In this document: positions 56,927 to 64,000 of the stretch, in pieces
Numbering within the stretch: position 1 is the first letter of the stretch
Layout: every line of letters starts with the position of its first letter
DNA from: Actinomycetales bacterium
GTDB taxonomy: Bacteria; Actinomycetota; Actinomycetes; Actinomycetales; Dermatophilaceae
Direction of reading: 5' to 3'
Length of the DNA stretch: 64,000 nt
Assembly: GCA_016711095.1 (NCBI GenBank)
Contig: JADJTP010000001.1
Span: 248,001-312,000 of the forward strand
Program-made: the position numbers and the translations under genes
Notes under the pieces: model-generated
Told to the model about the DNA's origin: nothing
The model's input: the letters and a program-made list of their open reading frames with translations, nothing else
The model's database searches: none

Positions 56927-57760
56927 ATGACTTCCACTGCCCCCCAGCTCGCCCTGTCAGGCGGCACCCGGATGCCGCAGATCGCCCTCGGCACCTGGCC
57001 GTTGGGCGACGAGGAGGTCGAGCGAGCCGTGCTCACGGCCATCGAGGTCGGCTACCGCCACGTCGACACGGCCGAGAACTATCAGAACGAGCCAGGTGTC
57101 GGCCGTGCCGTGGCAGCGTGTGGGCTGCCGCGCGAGGACCTCTTCGTCACCACGAAGCTCAACGCGCACTGGCAGGGTGTCGCCGAGGCCGCCGAGGGGC
57201 TCCAGCACAGCCTGAAACGCCTTGGCCTGGACTATGTCGACCTCTTGCTGCTGCACTGGCCCAACCCGGCCCGGGACCGTTACGTCCACGGCTGGCAGGG
57301 CCTGATCGCGTTGCGTGAGAAGGGCCTGGCCCGGGCGATCGGGGTATCGAACTTCAAGCCCAAGCACCTGCAGCGGGTCATTGACGCGACCGGGGTGACC
57401 CCGGAGGTCAACCAGATCGAGCGGCATCCCTATCTGATCCGGCGGAGCTCGGTGTCCTTCCACCGCGAGCACGGGATCGTCACCGAGGGCTGGAGCCCGC
57501 TCGGCCGGGGCAACGGGCTGTTCGAAGACTCCGTCGTCACGTCGATCGCCGATGAGGTCGGGCGGACGCCGAGCCAGGTGCTGCTGCGGTGGGCGGTCCA
57601 GGAAGGCCACGCGGTCGCGGTCAAGTCCAAGAGGCGCGAGCGTCAGCTCGAGAACCTCGAGGTCTTCGACTTCGCCCTGACCCCCACCCAGCTGGCCGCG
57701 ATCGATGAGCTCGACACCGGCGATCACAACGCCGTCGACTCGGACGTCTTCGGCCACTGA
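56927..57760 (+). CDS. Aldo/keto reductase
   Basis: 277 residues from ATG 56927. The tetrad is Asp and Tyr in HVDTAENYQNE, Lys in VTTKLN, and His in LLLHWPNP. VKSKRRERQLENL binds NADPH. Resembles 2,5-diketo-gluconate reductase-like enzymes. The substrate cannot be told from sequence. Confidence 0.9.
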   Translation: MTSTAPQLALSGGTRMPQIALGTWPLGDEEVERAVLTAIEVGYRHVDTAENYQNEPGVGRAVAACGLPREDLFVTTKLNAHWQGVAEAAEGLQHSLKRLGLDYVDLLLLHWPNPARDRYVHGWQGLIALREKGLARAIGVSNFKPKHLQRVIDATGVTPEVNQIERHPYLIRRSSVSFHREHGIVTEGWSPLGRGNGLFEDSVVTSIADEVGRTPSQVLLRWAVQEGHAVAVKSKRRERQLENLEVFDFALTPTQLAAIDELDTGDHNAVDSDVFGH

Positions 57761-57798
57761 CGCCAGGGCTTTCACGCAGCGAGGTGACCAGGGCGGGC

Positions 57799-58581
57799 TC
57801 AGCCGAGTTGCCAGGAGCGCTTCGACAACCCGAACCAGAAGCCGTCGATCACACTGCGGTTGGCCAGGGACCCACCGCCGGCCGCAGCGCCCAGCGCGAC
57901 ATACAGCGGCGCCCAGTGCTCGGTCCGCGGATGGGCCTCGCGGGCGGCCGGGGCAGCGGCGAGCATGTCGAGCAGGGAGTCGACGTCTTGTGTCGCCATC
58001 GCCTCGGCAGCCCAGTGGTCGAACTCCCGCGACGCCTGCGGCGCCGGGGCATCAGCTGCAGCGCGCGGGTTGAACCAGCCCAGGTTGTGGGTCGTGAAGC
58101 CGGAGCCGACGATGAGCACCCCCTCCTCGCGCAGCGGCGCGAGCCGCTCACCGACGGCGAAGAGGGTGCGCGGGTCGAGCGTCGGCAAGGAGAGTTGAAC
58201 GACTGGGATGTTCGCCGCGGGATACATCTCGACCAAGGGCACGTAGGCACCGTGATCTAGGCCTCGCGACTCTTCGCGAGCGACGGTCAACCCGGCGTCG
58301 GAGAGCAACCCCTCGGTCCGCGAAGCGAGGGCCGGGGCAGCGGGGGCGGCATACGTGACCTCGTAATAGCGCTGCGGGAACCCCCAGAAGTCGTAGAGCA
58401 GCGGCGCGCCGGTCGTCGAGGACAGCGCGATGGGTGCCGCCTCCCAGTGCGCCGACACCATGAGGATGCTCGTCGGCCGCTCGATCGCCGCCGACCACCG
58501 GGCGAGTTCGCCGGTCCATATCGCGTCGTCGGCCAGCGGGGGAGCGCCGTGGCTGAGATACAGCACCGGTGCGGTGGTCAC
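57799..58581 (-). CDS. LigB/DODA-type extradiol dioxygenase family protein (YgiD-like)
   Basis: 260 residues from GTG 58581 behind AGGAG. YLSHGAPPLADD (metal His), MVSAHWEAAPI, LDHGAYVPL, GSGFTTHNLGWF and HPRTEHWAPLYVALGAA are the family motifs. E. coli YgiD is a DOPA 4,5-dioxygenase. Upstream, TTGACGATTCAA (58596-58607) is a TTGA-N4-TCAA palindrome that could bind a MarR-type regulator. Confidence 0.85.
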   Translation of the reverse strand: MTTAPVLYLSHGAPPLADDAIWTGELARWSAAIERPTSILMVSAHWEAAPIALSSTTGAPLLYDFWGFPQRYYEVTYAAPAAPALASRTEGLLSDAGLTVAREESRGLDHGAYVPLVEMYPAANIPVVQLSLPTLDPRTLFAVGERLAPLREEGVLIVGSGFTTHNLGWFNPRAAADAPAPQASREFDHWAAEAMATQDVDSLLDMLAAAPAAREAHPRTEHWAPLYVALGAAAGGGSLANRSVIDGFWFGLSKRSWQLG

Positions 58582-58685
58582 GAGGGCTCCTAAAGTTGAC
58601 GATTCAATCACTATGGTCAACGTCGGTGGGCGGTCACCCATTCCCACAGGCGGCCGACACGGTTGGACCTCGGCGGTCGACCGAC

Positions 58686-59915
58686 TCAGACGAAAGTCAG
58701 GCGAGGCAGCCGCGCCACCGCGGGGAGCACCTGCGCGATCTGCGACCAAGCCGCATCGAGGGACCCGCCCAGCCACGCCACCACGGCCGCGCGCGTCTCG
58801 GCGTTCAGCGCGTGCACCGCGTCGAGGTATGCCGTGGATCCGGCACGGTCGACCAGCGCCTTCGTCACTGCGGGCGGCGGCGCGCCGATGGCCTGCTCGA
58901 TGACCCGGCAAGCTTCCTCAAGGTGCGCGCGCCCGGCGGCGGCCGCCGCGTTGTCGGCGGGAGCCTTGGCGAGCATCGCACGCAGCCGGGAGACGCGCTC
59001 GGCACGCCCCGAAGCGAGCATCTGCAGGGCACCCTCTCCGACGAGCGAGCCGAGCGGCACAGCGGCGAAGAACGGCGCCCGAACGTGTCGATGCCAGGCG
59101 TCCAGCGCTGCGAGCTCGCCCAGGTAGCGCAGGTTCTTGGCCAGCAGTCGGTTGACCGAGCGATAGTCGGCAACCGAGCGGTCGACGGTCATCGCCGGGG
59201 GAGGCCCGACGACGACGAGTTTGCCGGGGCCGACGTCCGAGCGCAGCACCCCACCAGCGGCGACGACCGACCCGAAGCCGACGCCGACCGGCCCGACCGA
59301 CCCGCCCTGCCCGCCGAGGAAGATCGCCGGCTGGTCGAGCAGCACCCCGTGCACGACGTCGCCGAACAGCGACGGGGTGGTCTTGTCACCGTCGGGCGTG
59401 AAGTTGAAGTGGATGTAGCTGGAGCCGACCTCACTGTGGTCCGAGCGCGAGGTGCCGCCGGACATGAGGCAGTCGCAGAAGTTGATGAGGCTGCCGAGGG
59501 TGGCGTAGGGCAGCAGGATCGTCTGCTTGAGCCCGACGGTGTGGGCACCGCTGGCCTGCTCCTCCAGGAGGGTCCCTTCCCGCACATGCGCGCCCGAGCC
59601 CAGCGAGGCACCTTCCAAGAGAACGGCTTTGGCGGCATACCCTGCGGCTATCGAGGCCCCGACACCTAGGCGCACGTCGCTGAGCGTGACCGGCCCCTCC
59701 GCACCGAGGGTGACACCTGCGGACAGGACCGTTGCGGCTCCGGAGAGGCGGCACCCGGGGTGGATGGTCACTCCATCGCCGCTCACCCGGTCGGGGTTGA
59801 CGTCGGCGCCGATGTGCACCGTCTCCGGCAGCGGCATTCGCACGCCCTTGGCCAGCAGGGCCGCGCGCACGTCGCGGGGCTCGGAGTCCGTCTGCGAAGT
59901 CACGTCAGCGGTCAC
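58686..59915 (-). CDS. Left-handed beta-helix protein, UDP-GlcNAc pyrophosphorylase-like
   Basis: 409 residues. Residues about 40-240 form hexapeptide-type repeats (VTIHPGCRLSGAATVLSAGV and on). A conserved block NFCDCLMSGGTSRSDHSEVG, SSYIHFNFTPDGDKTTPSLF, GGQGGSVGPVGVGFG is shared by proteins often named UDP-N-acetylglucosamine pyrophosphorylase. The C-terminal 150 residues are helical. No nucleotidyltransferase domain is present, so that name is doubtful. Confidence 0.6.
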   Translation of the reverse strand: MTADVTSQTDSEPRDVRAALLAKGVRMPLPETVHIGADVNPDRVSGDGVTIHPGCRLSGAATVLSAGVTLGAEGPVTLSDVRLGVGASIAAGYAAKAVLLEGASLGSGAHVREGTLLEEQASGAHTVGLKQTILLPYATLGSLINFCDCLMSGGTSRSDHSEVGSSYIHFNFTPDGDKTTPSLFGDVVHGVLLDQPAIFLGGQGGSVGPVGVGFGSVVAAGGVLRSDVGPGKLVVVGPPPAMTVDRSVADYRSVNRLLAKNLRYLGELAALDAWHRHVRAPFFAAVPLGSLVGEGALQMLASGRAERVSRLRAMLAKAPADNAAAAAGRAHLEEACRVIEQAIGAPPPAVTKALVDRAGSTAYLDAVHALNAETRAAVVAWLGGSLDAAWSQIAQVLPAVARLPRLTFV

Positions 59916-59939
59916 GATCAGCCAGTATGCCGCGCTGTC

Positions 59940-60755
59940 TCAGCGGGCGGGCAGGGGCGCACCGGGAAAATGCGTCCGCAGGACGCGCCGCCACTTGGTG
60001 GCCGGCAGATCGGTGAGCGCGGCCAGCCCGGTGCCGAACTTCGAGATCTTCGTCGGCCGGTGACCGAGCGACCAGAGCAGTCGATCTGCACTTGACGGCG
60101 TGCGGCCGGCCTTGGTCTCGACGACAACGAGATGGGGGCGCTCGACGGCCTCGGCCGGAGCGTTCTCGCCGGCGAAGCTCGCCCACCCCAGATCGGTGTC
60201 GACGGTCAGCCGTGCCGCGGCGCCGGGCAGCAGGAAGGTCGTCCGCCGATATGCCGTGTGCAGGCTCGGGACCAGCGCGCCTGGGTCGACCGTCGGGCCA
60301 CACACCGGCGCGAGGCTGTCGGCGACGAAACGCAGGTCGTCGGTGCCAAGCGAGGTGAGTGGACCGTCGTGCGGTTGGCGGACCTTGACCGTCATCGCGG
60401 CACGGCGGGTCTTGACCTCGACGAACCTCTCGTCGGTGTCGGTGTAGACCCGCGTCCGGACCTTCCAGCGCAGCCGCCGCTTGCGTGCCGCCAGCAGGTA
60501 TGCCGCGTGCTGCGGAGTGTCGAAATAGACACTCTCATAGCCGAAGTCCCGCCGACCGTCGATGTCCAGCACCCGGGTGCCGCCCGGCAGCGCGGCGATG
60601 AACTGCGCCGCGGAGTCGGGGTCCAGCAGGTACTTGCGGTCGACCCGCGACTGCAGTGCGGCCAGGGCATCGAGCTGGTCGAGCCCGACAGAGGACAACC
60701 ACGGGGCCGTGCCCGCGCTCGGCACCGTCGCGGCGAGGACCGGACGGGGGGTCAT
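59940..60755 (-). CDS. VTC-domain polyphosphate polymerase-like protein
   Basis: 271 residues. SRVDRKYLL, SVYFDTP, RLRWKVRTRVY, FVEVKTRR and KVRQPHDG line the basic tunnel of VTC proteins, which make polyphosphate from ATP; VVVETKAGR follows. Its ATG lies in a 4-nt overlap with the DUF4956 membrane gene, the usual bacterial pairing. Confidence 0.85.
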   Translation of the reverse strand: MTPRPVLAATVPSAGTAPWLSSVGLDQLDALAALQSRVDRKYLLDPDSAAQFIAALPGGTRVLDIDGRRDFGYESVYFDTPQHAAYLLAARKRRLRWKVRTRVYTDTDERFVEVKTRRAAMTVKVRQPHDGPLTSLGTDDLRFVADSLAPVCGPTVDPGALVPSLHTAYRRTTFLLPGAAARLTVDTDLGWASFAGENAPAEAVERPHLVVVETKAGRTPSSADRLLWSLGHRPTKISKFGTGLAALTDLPATKWRRVLRTHFPGAPLPAR

Positions 60756-61330
60756 CGGACGGCCTCGCGTGCTGGCGCCCCGGCCGAGTCCAGCCGCCGG
60801 TAGCGGACCTCGACGGTCGTCGTCTCGTTGACCAGATCGAGCTTGACGACGGTCAGGCCGTGGACTGTCGCGTCCAGGCTCAGGGCCACGTGCTCGCGCA
60901 GGGCCTCCTCGTCGACGAACGCCCGGTCGAGCACGAGGAGCTGGCGCCGGTAGCCACGCAGCAGCGCGGGGTGGTCGGCGGCATACATGACGGCGACGAT
61001 GAGCGTCATGAGCGCGCCGGTGACCCAGGTCGCGGATGGCGCGAGACCGCCCAACAGGCCGAGCGCCAGCGCCGAGAAGTAGTAGGCGATCTCATGCTGC
61101 GCCAGCTCCTCGGAGCGCAGCCTGATGATTGACAGGATGCCGAAGAGGCCCAAGCCCAGCCCCATCCCGATCGCCGAATCGGCCAGGATGCTCGACACGG
61201 CCATCACGCCGACGTTGACCCCCAGGAACGCCGCGACGAGGTCACGGCGACGGTGACGGGGGACATACAGGCCGAAGACGAGGATGCCCACCGCGACGAG
61301 GTTGGCCAAGGGCAGGGCGAGCGCTGACAT
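60752..61330 (-). CDS. DUF4956 membrane protein
   Basis: 192 residues from ATG 61330 behind AAGGAGA. Four or five helices (LANLVAVGILVFGLY, AAFLGVNVGVMAVSSILA, GLGLGLFGILSIIRLRSEEL...) and a ferredoxin-like cytoplasmic tail. Probably the membrane partner of the VTC-domain protein in polyphosphate synthesis or export. Confidence 0.82.
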   Translation of the reverse strand: MSALALPLANLVAVGILVFGLYVPRHRRRDLVAAFLGVNVGVMAVSSILADSAIGMGLGLGLFGILSIIRLRSEELAQHEIAYYFSALALGLLGGLAPSATWVTGALMTLIVAVMYAADHPALLRGYRRQLLVLDRAFVDEEALREHVALSLDATVHGLTVVKLDLVNETTTVEVRYRRLDSAGAPAREAVR

Positions 61331-61553
61331 GGGTCTCCTTGAATCGTGGTGAGTCCAGTCAGCCCCGCGAAGCTGTGGGCGAGTTGTGAGCGCTTGGTGA
61401 CCCGCCTGAGACTGCCGGCCAGGCTCCCGGTCAGCGGCTGTGGGGGGTCGAGTGCGCATCGGCCGTCACGATCCGCTACGGTGACGCCCGGCACGACGTC
61501 CGACGCAGCGACGAATCCGCTGCACGTCTGTCAGCAAGCGCAAGGGGTATTCC

Positions 61554-64000
61554 GTGGCAGCAGGTAAAGCAATCGGGCAGGGCCGCAAGCTCGTCATCGT
61601 CGAGTCGCCGGCAAAGGCCAAGAAGATCGCCGAGTATCTCGGCGGCGATTATGAGGTCGAGGCATCGGTCGGCCACATCCGAGATCTGCCCAACCCGAGC
61701 GAACTGCCGGCCGAGTTGAAGAAGGGACCGTTCGGCAAGTTCGCCGTCGACGTCGACAATGGTTTCGAGCCCTATTACGTCGTGGACGCCGACAAGCGCA
61801 AGAAGGTCGCTGAGCTCAAGCGGTTACTCAAGGACGCTTCCGAGCTCTATCTGGCCACCGATGAAGACCGCGAGGGCGAGGCCATTGCCTGGCACCTGCT
61901 GGAAACACTCAAGCCGCGGATCCCAGTCAAGCGAATGGTCTTCCACGAAATCACTCGCGAGGCGATTCAGCGCGCCGTGAGCGATACCCGGGAGGTGGAC
62001 TCGCGGATGGTCGACGCCCAGGAGACGCGGCGCATCCTCGACCGGCTCTACGGCTATGAAGTGTCGCCGGTGCTCTGGCGCAAAGTACGCCAGGGGCTGT
62101 CCGCCGGGCGCGTCCAGTCCGTCGCCACCCGGATGGTGGTCGAGCGTGAGCGGGAGCGGATGGCCTTCGTCGCCGCCTCGTATTGGGACGTCGAGGCCGA
62201 GGTCACGCCCACGTCGGCGCGCGAGCCCTTCGTGGCTCGGCTCACCGCCGTCGACGGCGCACGCGTGGCCACGGGCCGGGACTTCGGCGACGACGGCCGT
62301 CTCAAGGGGTCGGCCGTCCCACTCGACCAGGCCCGGGCGGAAGGGATCGCCCAGGGGTTGCGCGCGGCGAGCGTCAGCGTCATCGGCGTTGCCGAAAAGC
62401 CCTACACCAGAAGGCCGGCGGCCCCGTTCACGACCTCCACGCTGCAGCAGGAGGCCTCTCGCAAGCTGCGGATGTCGAGCAAGCACGCGATGCGCGTGGC
62501 TCAACGGCTCTATGAGAACGGCTACATCACGTATATGCGGACCGACTCGGTGACGCTGTCCGCGTCGGCGATATCGGCGGCCCGCACTCAGGCCCGGGAC
62601 CTCTACGGCGCCGATTACGTCCCGCGCAGCCCGCGGTCGTACACGGCGAAAGTGAAGAACGCTCAGGAGGCCCACGAGGCGATCCGGCCTGCGGGCGACC
62701 GGTTCCGGACGCCGGCGCAGGTGGCCGGAGAGCTCCGTGGCGAGGACTTCGCGCTCTATGAACTCATCTGGAAGCGCACCGTCGCCTCGCAGATGGCGGA
62801 CGCGAGCGGGTCAACCGCCACCGTCAAGCTCGGCGCCCGGCTCGATGCTCTGAGCAGCACTCAGACCGGCACTCAAACCGGCGCTGAAACCGGCAGTCAG
62901 ACCGGCACCGAGCTCGCAACGTCCGGCTCGACAGCGGTGGAGCTCTCGGCAAGCGGCACGGTCATCACCTTCCGCGGCTTCCTCGCGGCATACGAGGAAG
63001 GGATCGACGAGGAGCGCCTGGCCCGCAGCCGCGACGACGAGGCCGAGCGGCGCTTGCCGAAGCTCTCCGTCGGGGTGTCCGTCGATGTCTTGCGCGCCGA
63101 CGCCGATGGCCATGAGACGAACCCGCCGCCTCGATTCACCGAAGCGACGCTCGTGAAAGCCATGGAAGAGAAGGGAATCGGGCGGCCTAGCACGTATGCC
63201 GCCACGGTTGGGACCATCCAGGACCGCGGCTATGTGCGCACTCGAGGCTCGGCGCTCATCCCGACGTGGCTTGCGTTCGCGGTGACCCGGTTGCTCGAGG
63301 AGCATTTCAGCGCCCTCGTCGACTACGACTTCACGGCCTCGATGGAGGAGGATCTAGACCGGATCGCCAGCGGCGACGAGCATCGCGTCGCGTGGCTCGA
63401 GCGGTTCTACTTCGGCGCCGAGGGCGCCTCCGCGCAGGGCCTCAAGGCCCTCGTCGAGAACCTCGGAGAGATCGACGCCCGTGAGATCTCGACCATCCCT
63501 CTCGGCGAGGGCATGGTCGTGCGGGTCGGGCGCTACGGCCCCTACGTCGAGGAAGTCCTCGAGGCTGGGAACGTCGCGGGTGGCGCGGCAGGGGGTGAGG
63601 GAACCGGCGGCTCGGACCTCGTGGCCCAGCCGCGCCGGGCGACGATCCCCGACGACATCGCACCCGACGAAATGACGCCGGCAAGGGCGCGCGAGTTGCT
63701 GGATGCCTCTGCCGACGACGGCCGAGTCCTCGGCCGTGACCCGGTCACCGGTCACGAGATCGTCGCGAAGGCCGGCCGCTACGGGCCCTACGTCACCGAG
63801 ATCCTGCCTGAGGCGGCGGCGGAGGATGGGACGAAACCCGCCGCCACGGGGACCAAATCCGCCAAGGGGACCGCCAAGTCGGCGCGGCTGGGTAAGCCTC
63901 GGACCGCCTCGTTGTTCACCGGCATGGACCTCGCCACCATCGACTTGGAGATGGCGCTGCGCCTGCTGTCGCTGCCCCGACTAGTGGGGCACGACGGCGA
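61554..64000 (+). CDS. topA: DNA topoisomerase I, 3' end outside window
   Basis: At least 815 residues. Toprim: LVIVESPAKAKKIAEYL and ATDEDREGEAIAWH. Active-site Tyr in YITYMRTDS. GRYGPYVEEV and GRYGPYVTEI are the C-terminal repeats that replace zinc fingers in actinobacteria. Relaxes negative supercoils. A 12-bp tandem repeat at 62859-62906 inserts STQTGTQTGAETGSQTGT in a surface loop. GTG start; TACGGT (61477-61482) is a possible -10. 61331-61553 otherwise shows nothing. Confidence 0.93.
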   Translation, partial: MAAGKAIGQGRKLVIVESPAKAKKIAEYLGGDYEVEASVGHIRDLPNPSELPAELKKGPFGKFAVDVDNGFEPYYVVDADKRKKVAELKRLLKDASELYLATDEDREGEAIAWHLLETLKPRIPVKRMVFHEITREAIQRAVSDTREVDSRMVDAQETRRILDRLYGYEVSPVLWRKVRQGLSAGRVQSVATRMVVERERERMAFVAASYWDVEAEVTPTSAREPFVARLTAVDGARVATGRDFGDDGRLKGSAVPLDQARAEGIAQGLRAASVSVIGVAEKPYTRRPAAPFTTSTLQQEASRKLRMSSKHAMRVAQRLYENGYITYMRTDSVTLSASAISAARTQARDLYGADYVPRSPRSYTAKVKNAQEAHEAIRPAGDRFRTPAQVAGELRGEDFALYELIWKRTVASQMADASGSTATVKLGARLDALSSTQTGTQTGAETGSQTGTELATSGSTAVELSASGTVITFRGFLAAYEEGIDEERLARSRDDEAERRLPKLSVGVSVDVLRADADGHETNPPPRFTEATLVKAMEEKGIGRPSTYAATVGTIQDRGYVRTRGSALIPTWLAFAVTRLLEEHFSALVDYDFTASMEEDLDRIASGDEHRVAWLERFYFGAEGASAQGLKALVENLGEIDAREISTIPLGEGMVVRVGRYGPYVEEVLEAGNVAGGAAGGEGTGGSDLVAQPRRATIPDDIAPDEMTPARARELLDASADDGRVLGRDPVTGHEIVAKAGRYGPYVTEILPEAAAEDGTKPAATGTKSAKGTAKSARLGKPRTASLFTGMDLATIDLEMALRLLSLPRLVGHDG
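62859..62906. repeat. 12-bp tandem repeat in topA (four units)
   Basis: ACTCAGACCGGC, ACTCAAACCGGC, GCTGAAACCGGC, AGTCAGACCGGC, encoding a Thr-Gln-Thr-Gly type repeat. Confidence 0.9.

Overview
The window is high-GC DNA with GTG/TTG starts and chained GTGA or ATGA stop/start overlaps. It carries WhiB, a GlxR/Crp-type regulator, a 6C small RNA, MarP, DUF4244 and Tad pilus genes, and a K+-independent proton pyrophosphatase. It is therefore an actinomycete chromosome. Gene order from about 5.8 kb to the right end follows, in blocks, the Mycobacterium tuberculosis Rv3646c-Rv3687c neighbourhood: metallophosphoesterase, ponA2, whiB4, two ArsA-type ATPases, DUF4177, RidA, MBL hydrolase, crp, nth, CoA pyrophosphatase, marP, ephE, holin-X, acs, 6C RNA, ssd, tadABC, DUF4244, tadE, helicase, STAS, topA. 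Non-mycobacterial genes (nhaA, trpS, acetate/pyruvate symporters with a LytSR pair, VTC/DUF4956) point to Micrococcales, perhaps Intrasporangiaceae or Dermatophilaceae. That placement is inference.

1-5.6 kb is an accessory block: the 5' end of an IS110-type element; a CRISPR adaptation/processing cassette on the minus strand (truncated ORF - cas6 - RT-cas1 fusion - cas2) with no array and no effector genes in view; an IS256-family element with matching 29-bp ends but no target duplication; then a tRNA-Glu-Asp-Phe cluster. 5.8-18.8 kb is cell-wall, redox and DNA-repair housekeeping. 18.8-29.6 kb holds hydrolases, nhaA, pirin, a TetR-controlled membrane protein, acs, trpS (with what looks like a classical Trp attenuator) and a secreted protein. 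29.6-35.8 kb is one minus-strand block of two sodium:solute symporters, their small membrane partners and a LytS/LytTR two-component system. 36-43.6 kb holds a degenerate Fic protein, the 6C RNA and a Tad/Flp pilus locus, interrupted by a CoA-disulfide reductase/rhodanese gene behind a palindrome like a CstR operator. 44-57.7 kb holds a DUF1998 helicase, an anti-sigma antagonist, hppA, an arsR/arsM-like pair, a methyltransferase, TetR plus a heterodimeric ABC exporter, and an aldo/keto reductase. 57.8-64 kb holds a LigB-type dioxygenase, a beta-helix protein, a VTC/DUF4956 pair and topA, which runs off the end.

Two window-wide signals stand out. First, the octamer GTATGCCG (or its complement CGGCATAC) occurs 75 times by my hand count, 39 in one orientation and 36 in the other, against about 2 expected from base composition. 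It is absent from both IS elements and twice forms hairpins as an inverted pair. This resembles the DNA uptake sequences of Neisseria and Pasteurellaceae and is the best candidate here for an undescribed system, especially beside a Tad pilus locus. Second, several genes (cas1, an arsA homologue, tadA, tadC) carry single-base changes, mostly in G/C runs, that break frame. These look more like sequencing errors than decay, but each needs checking.
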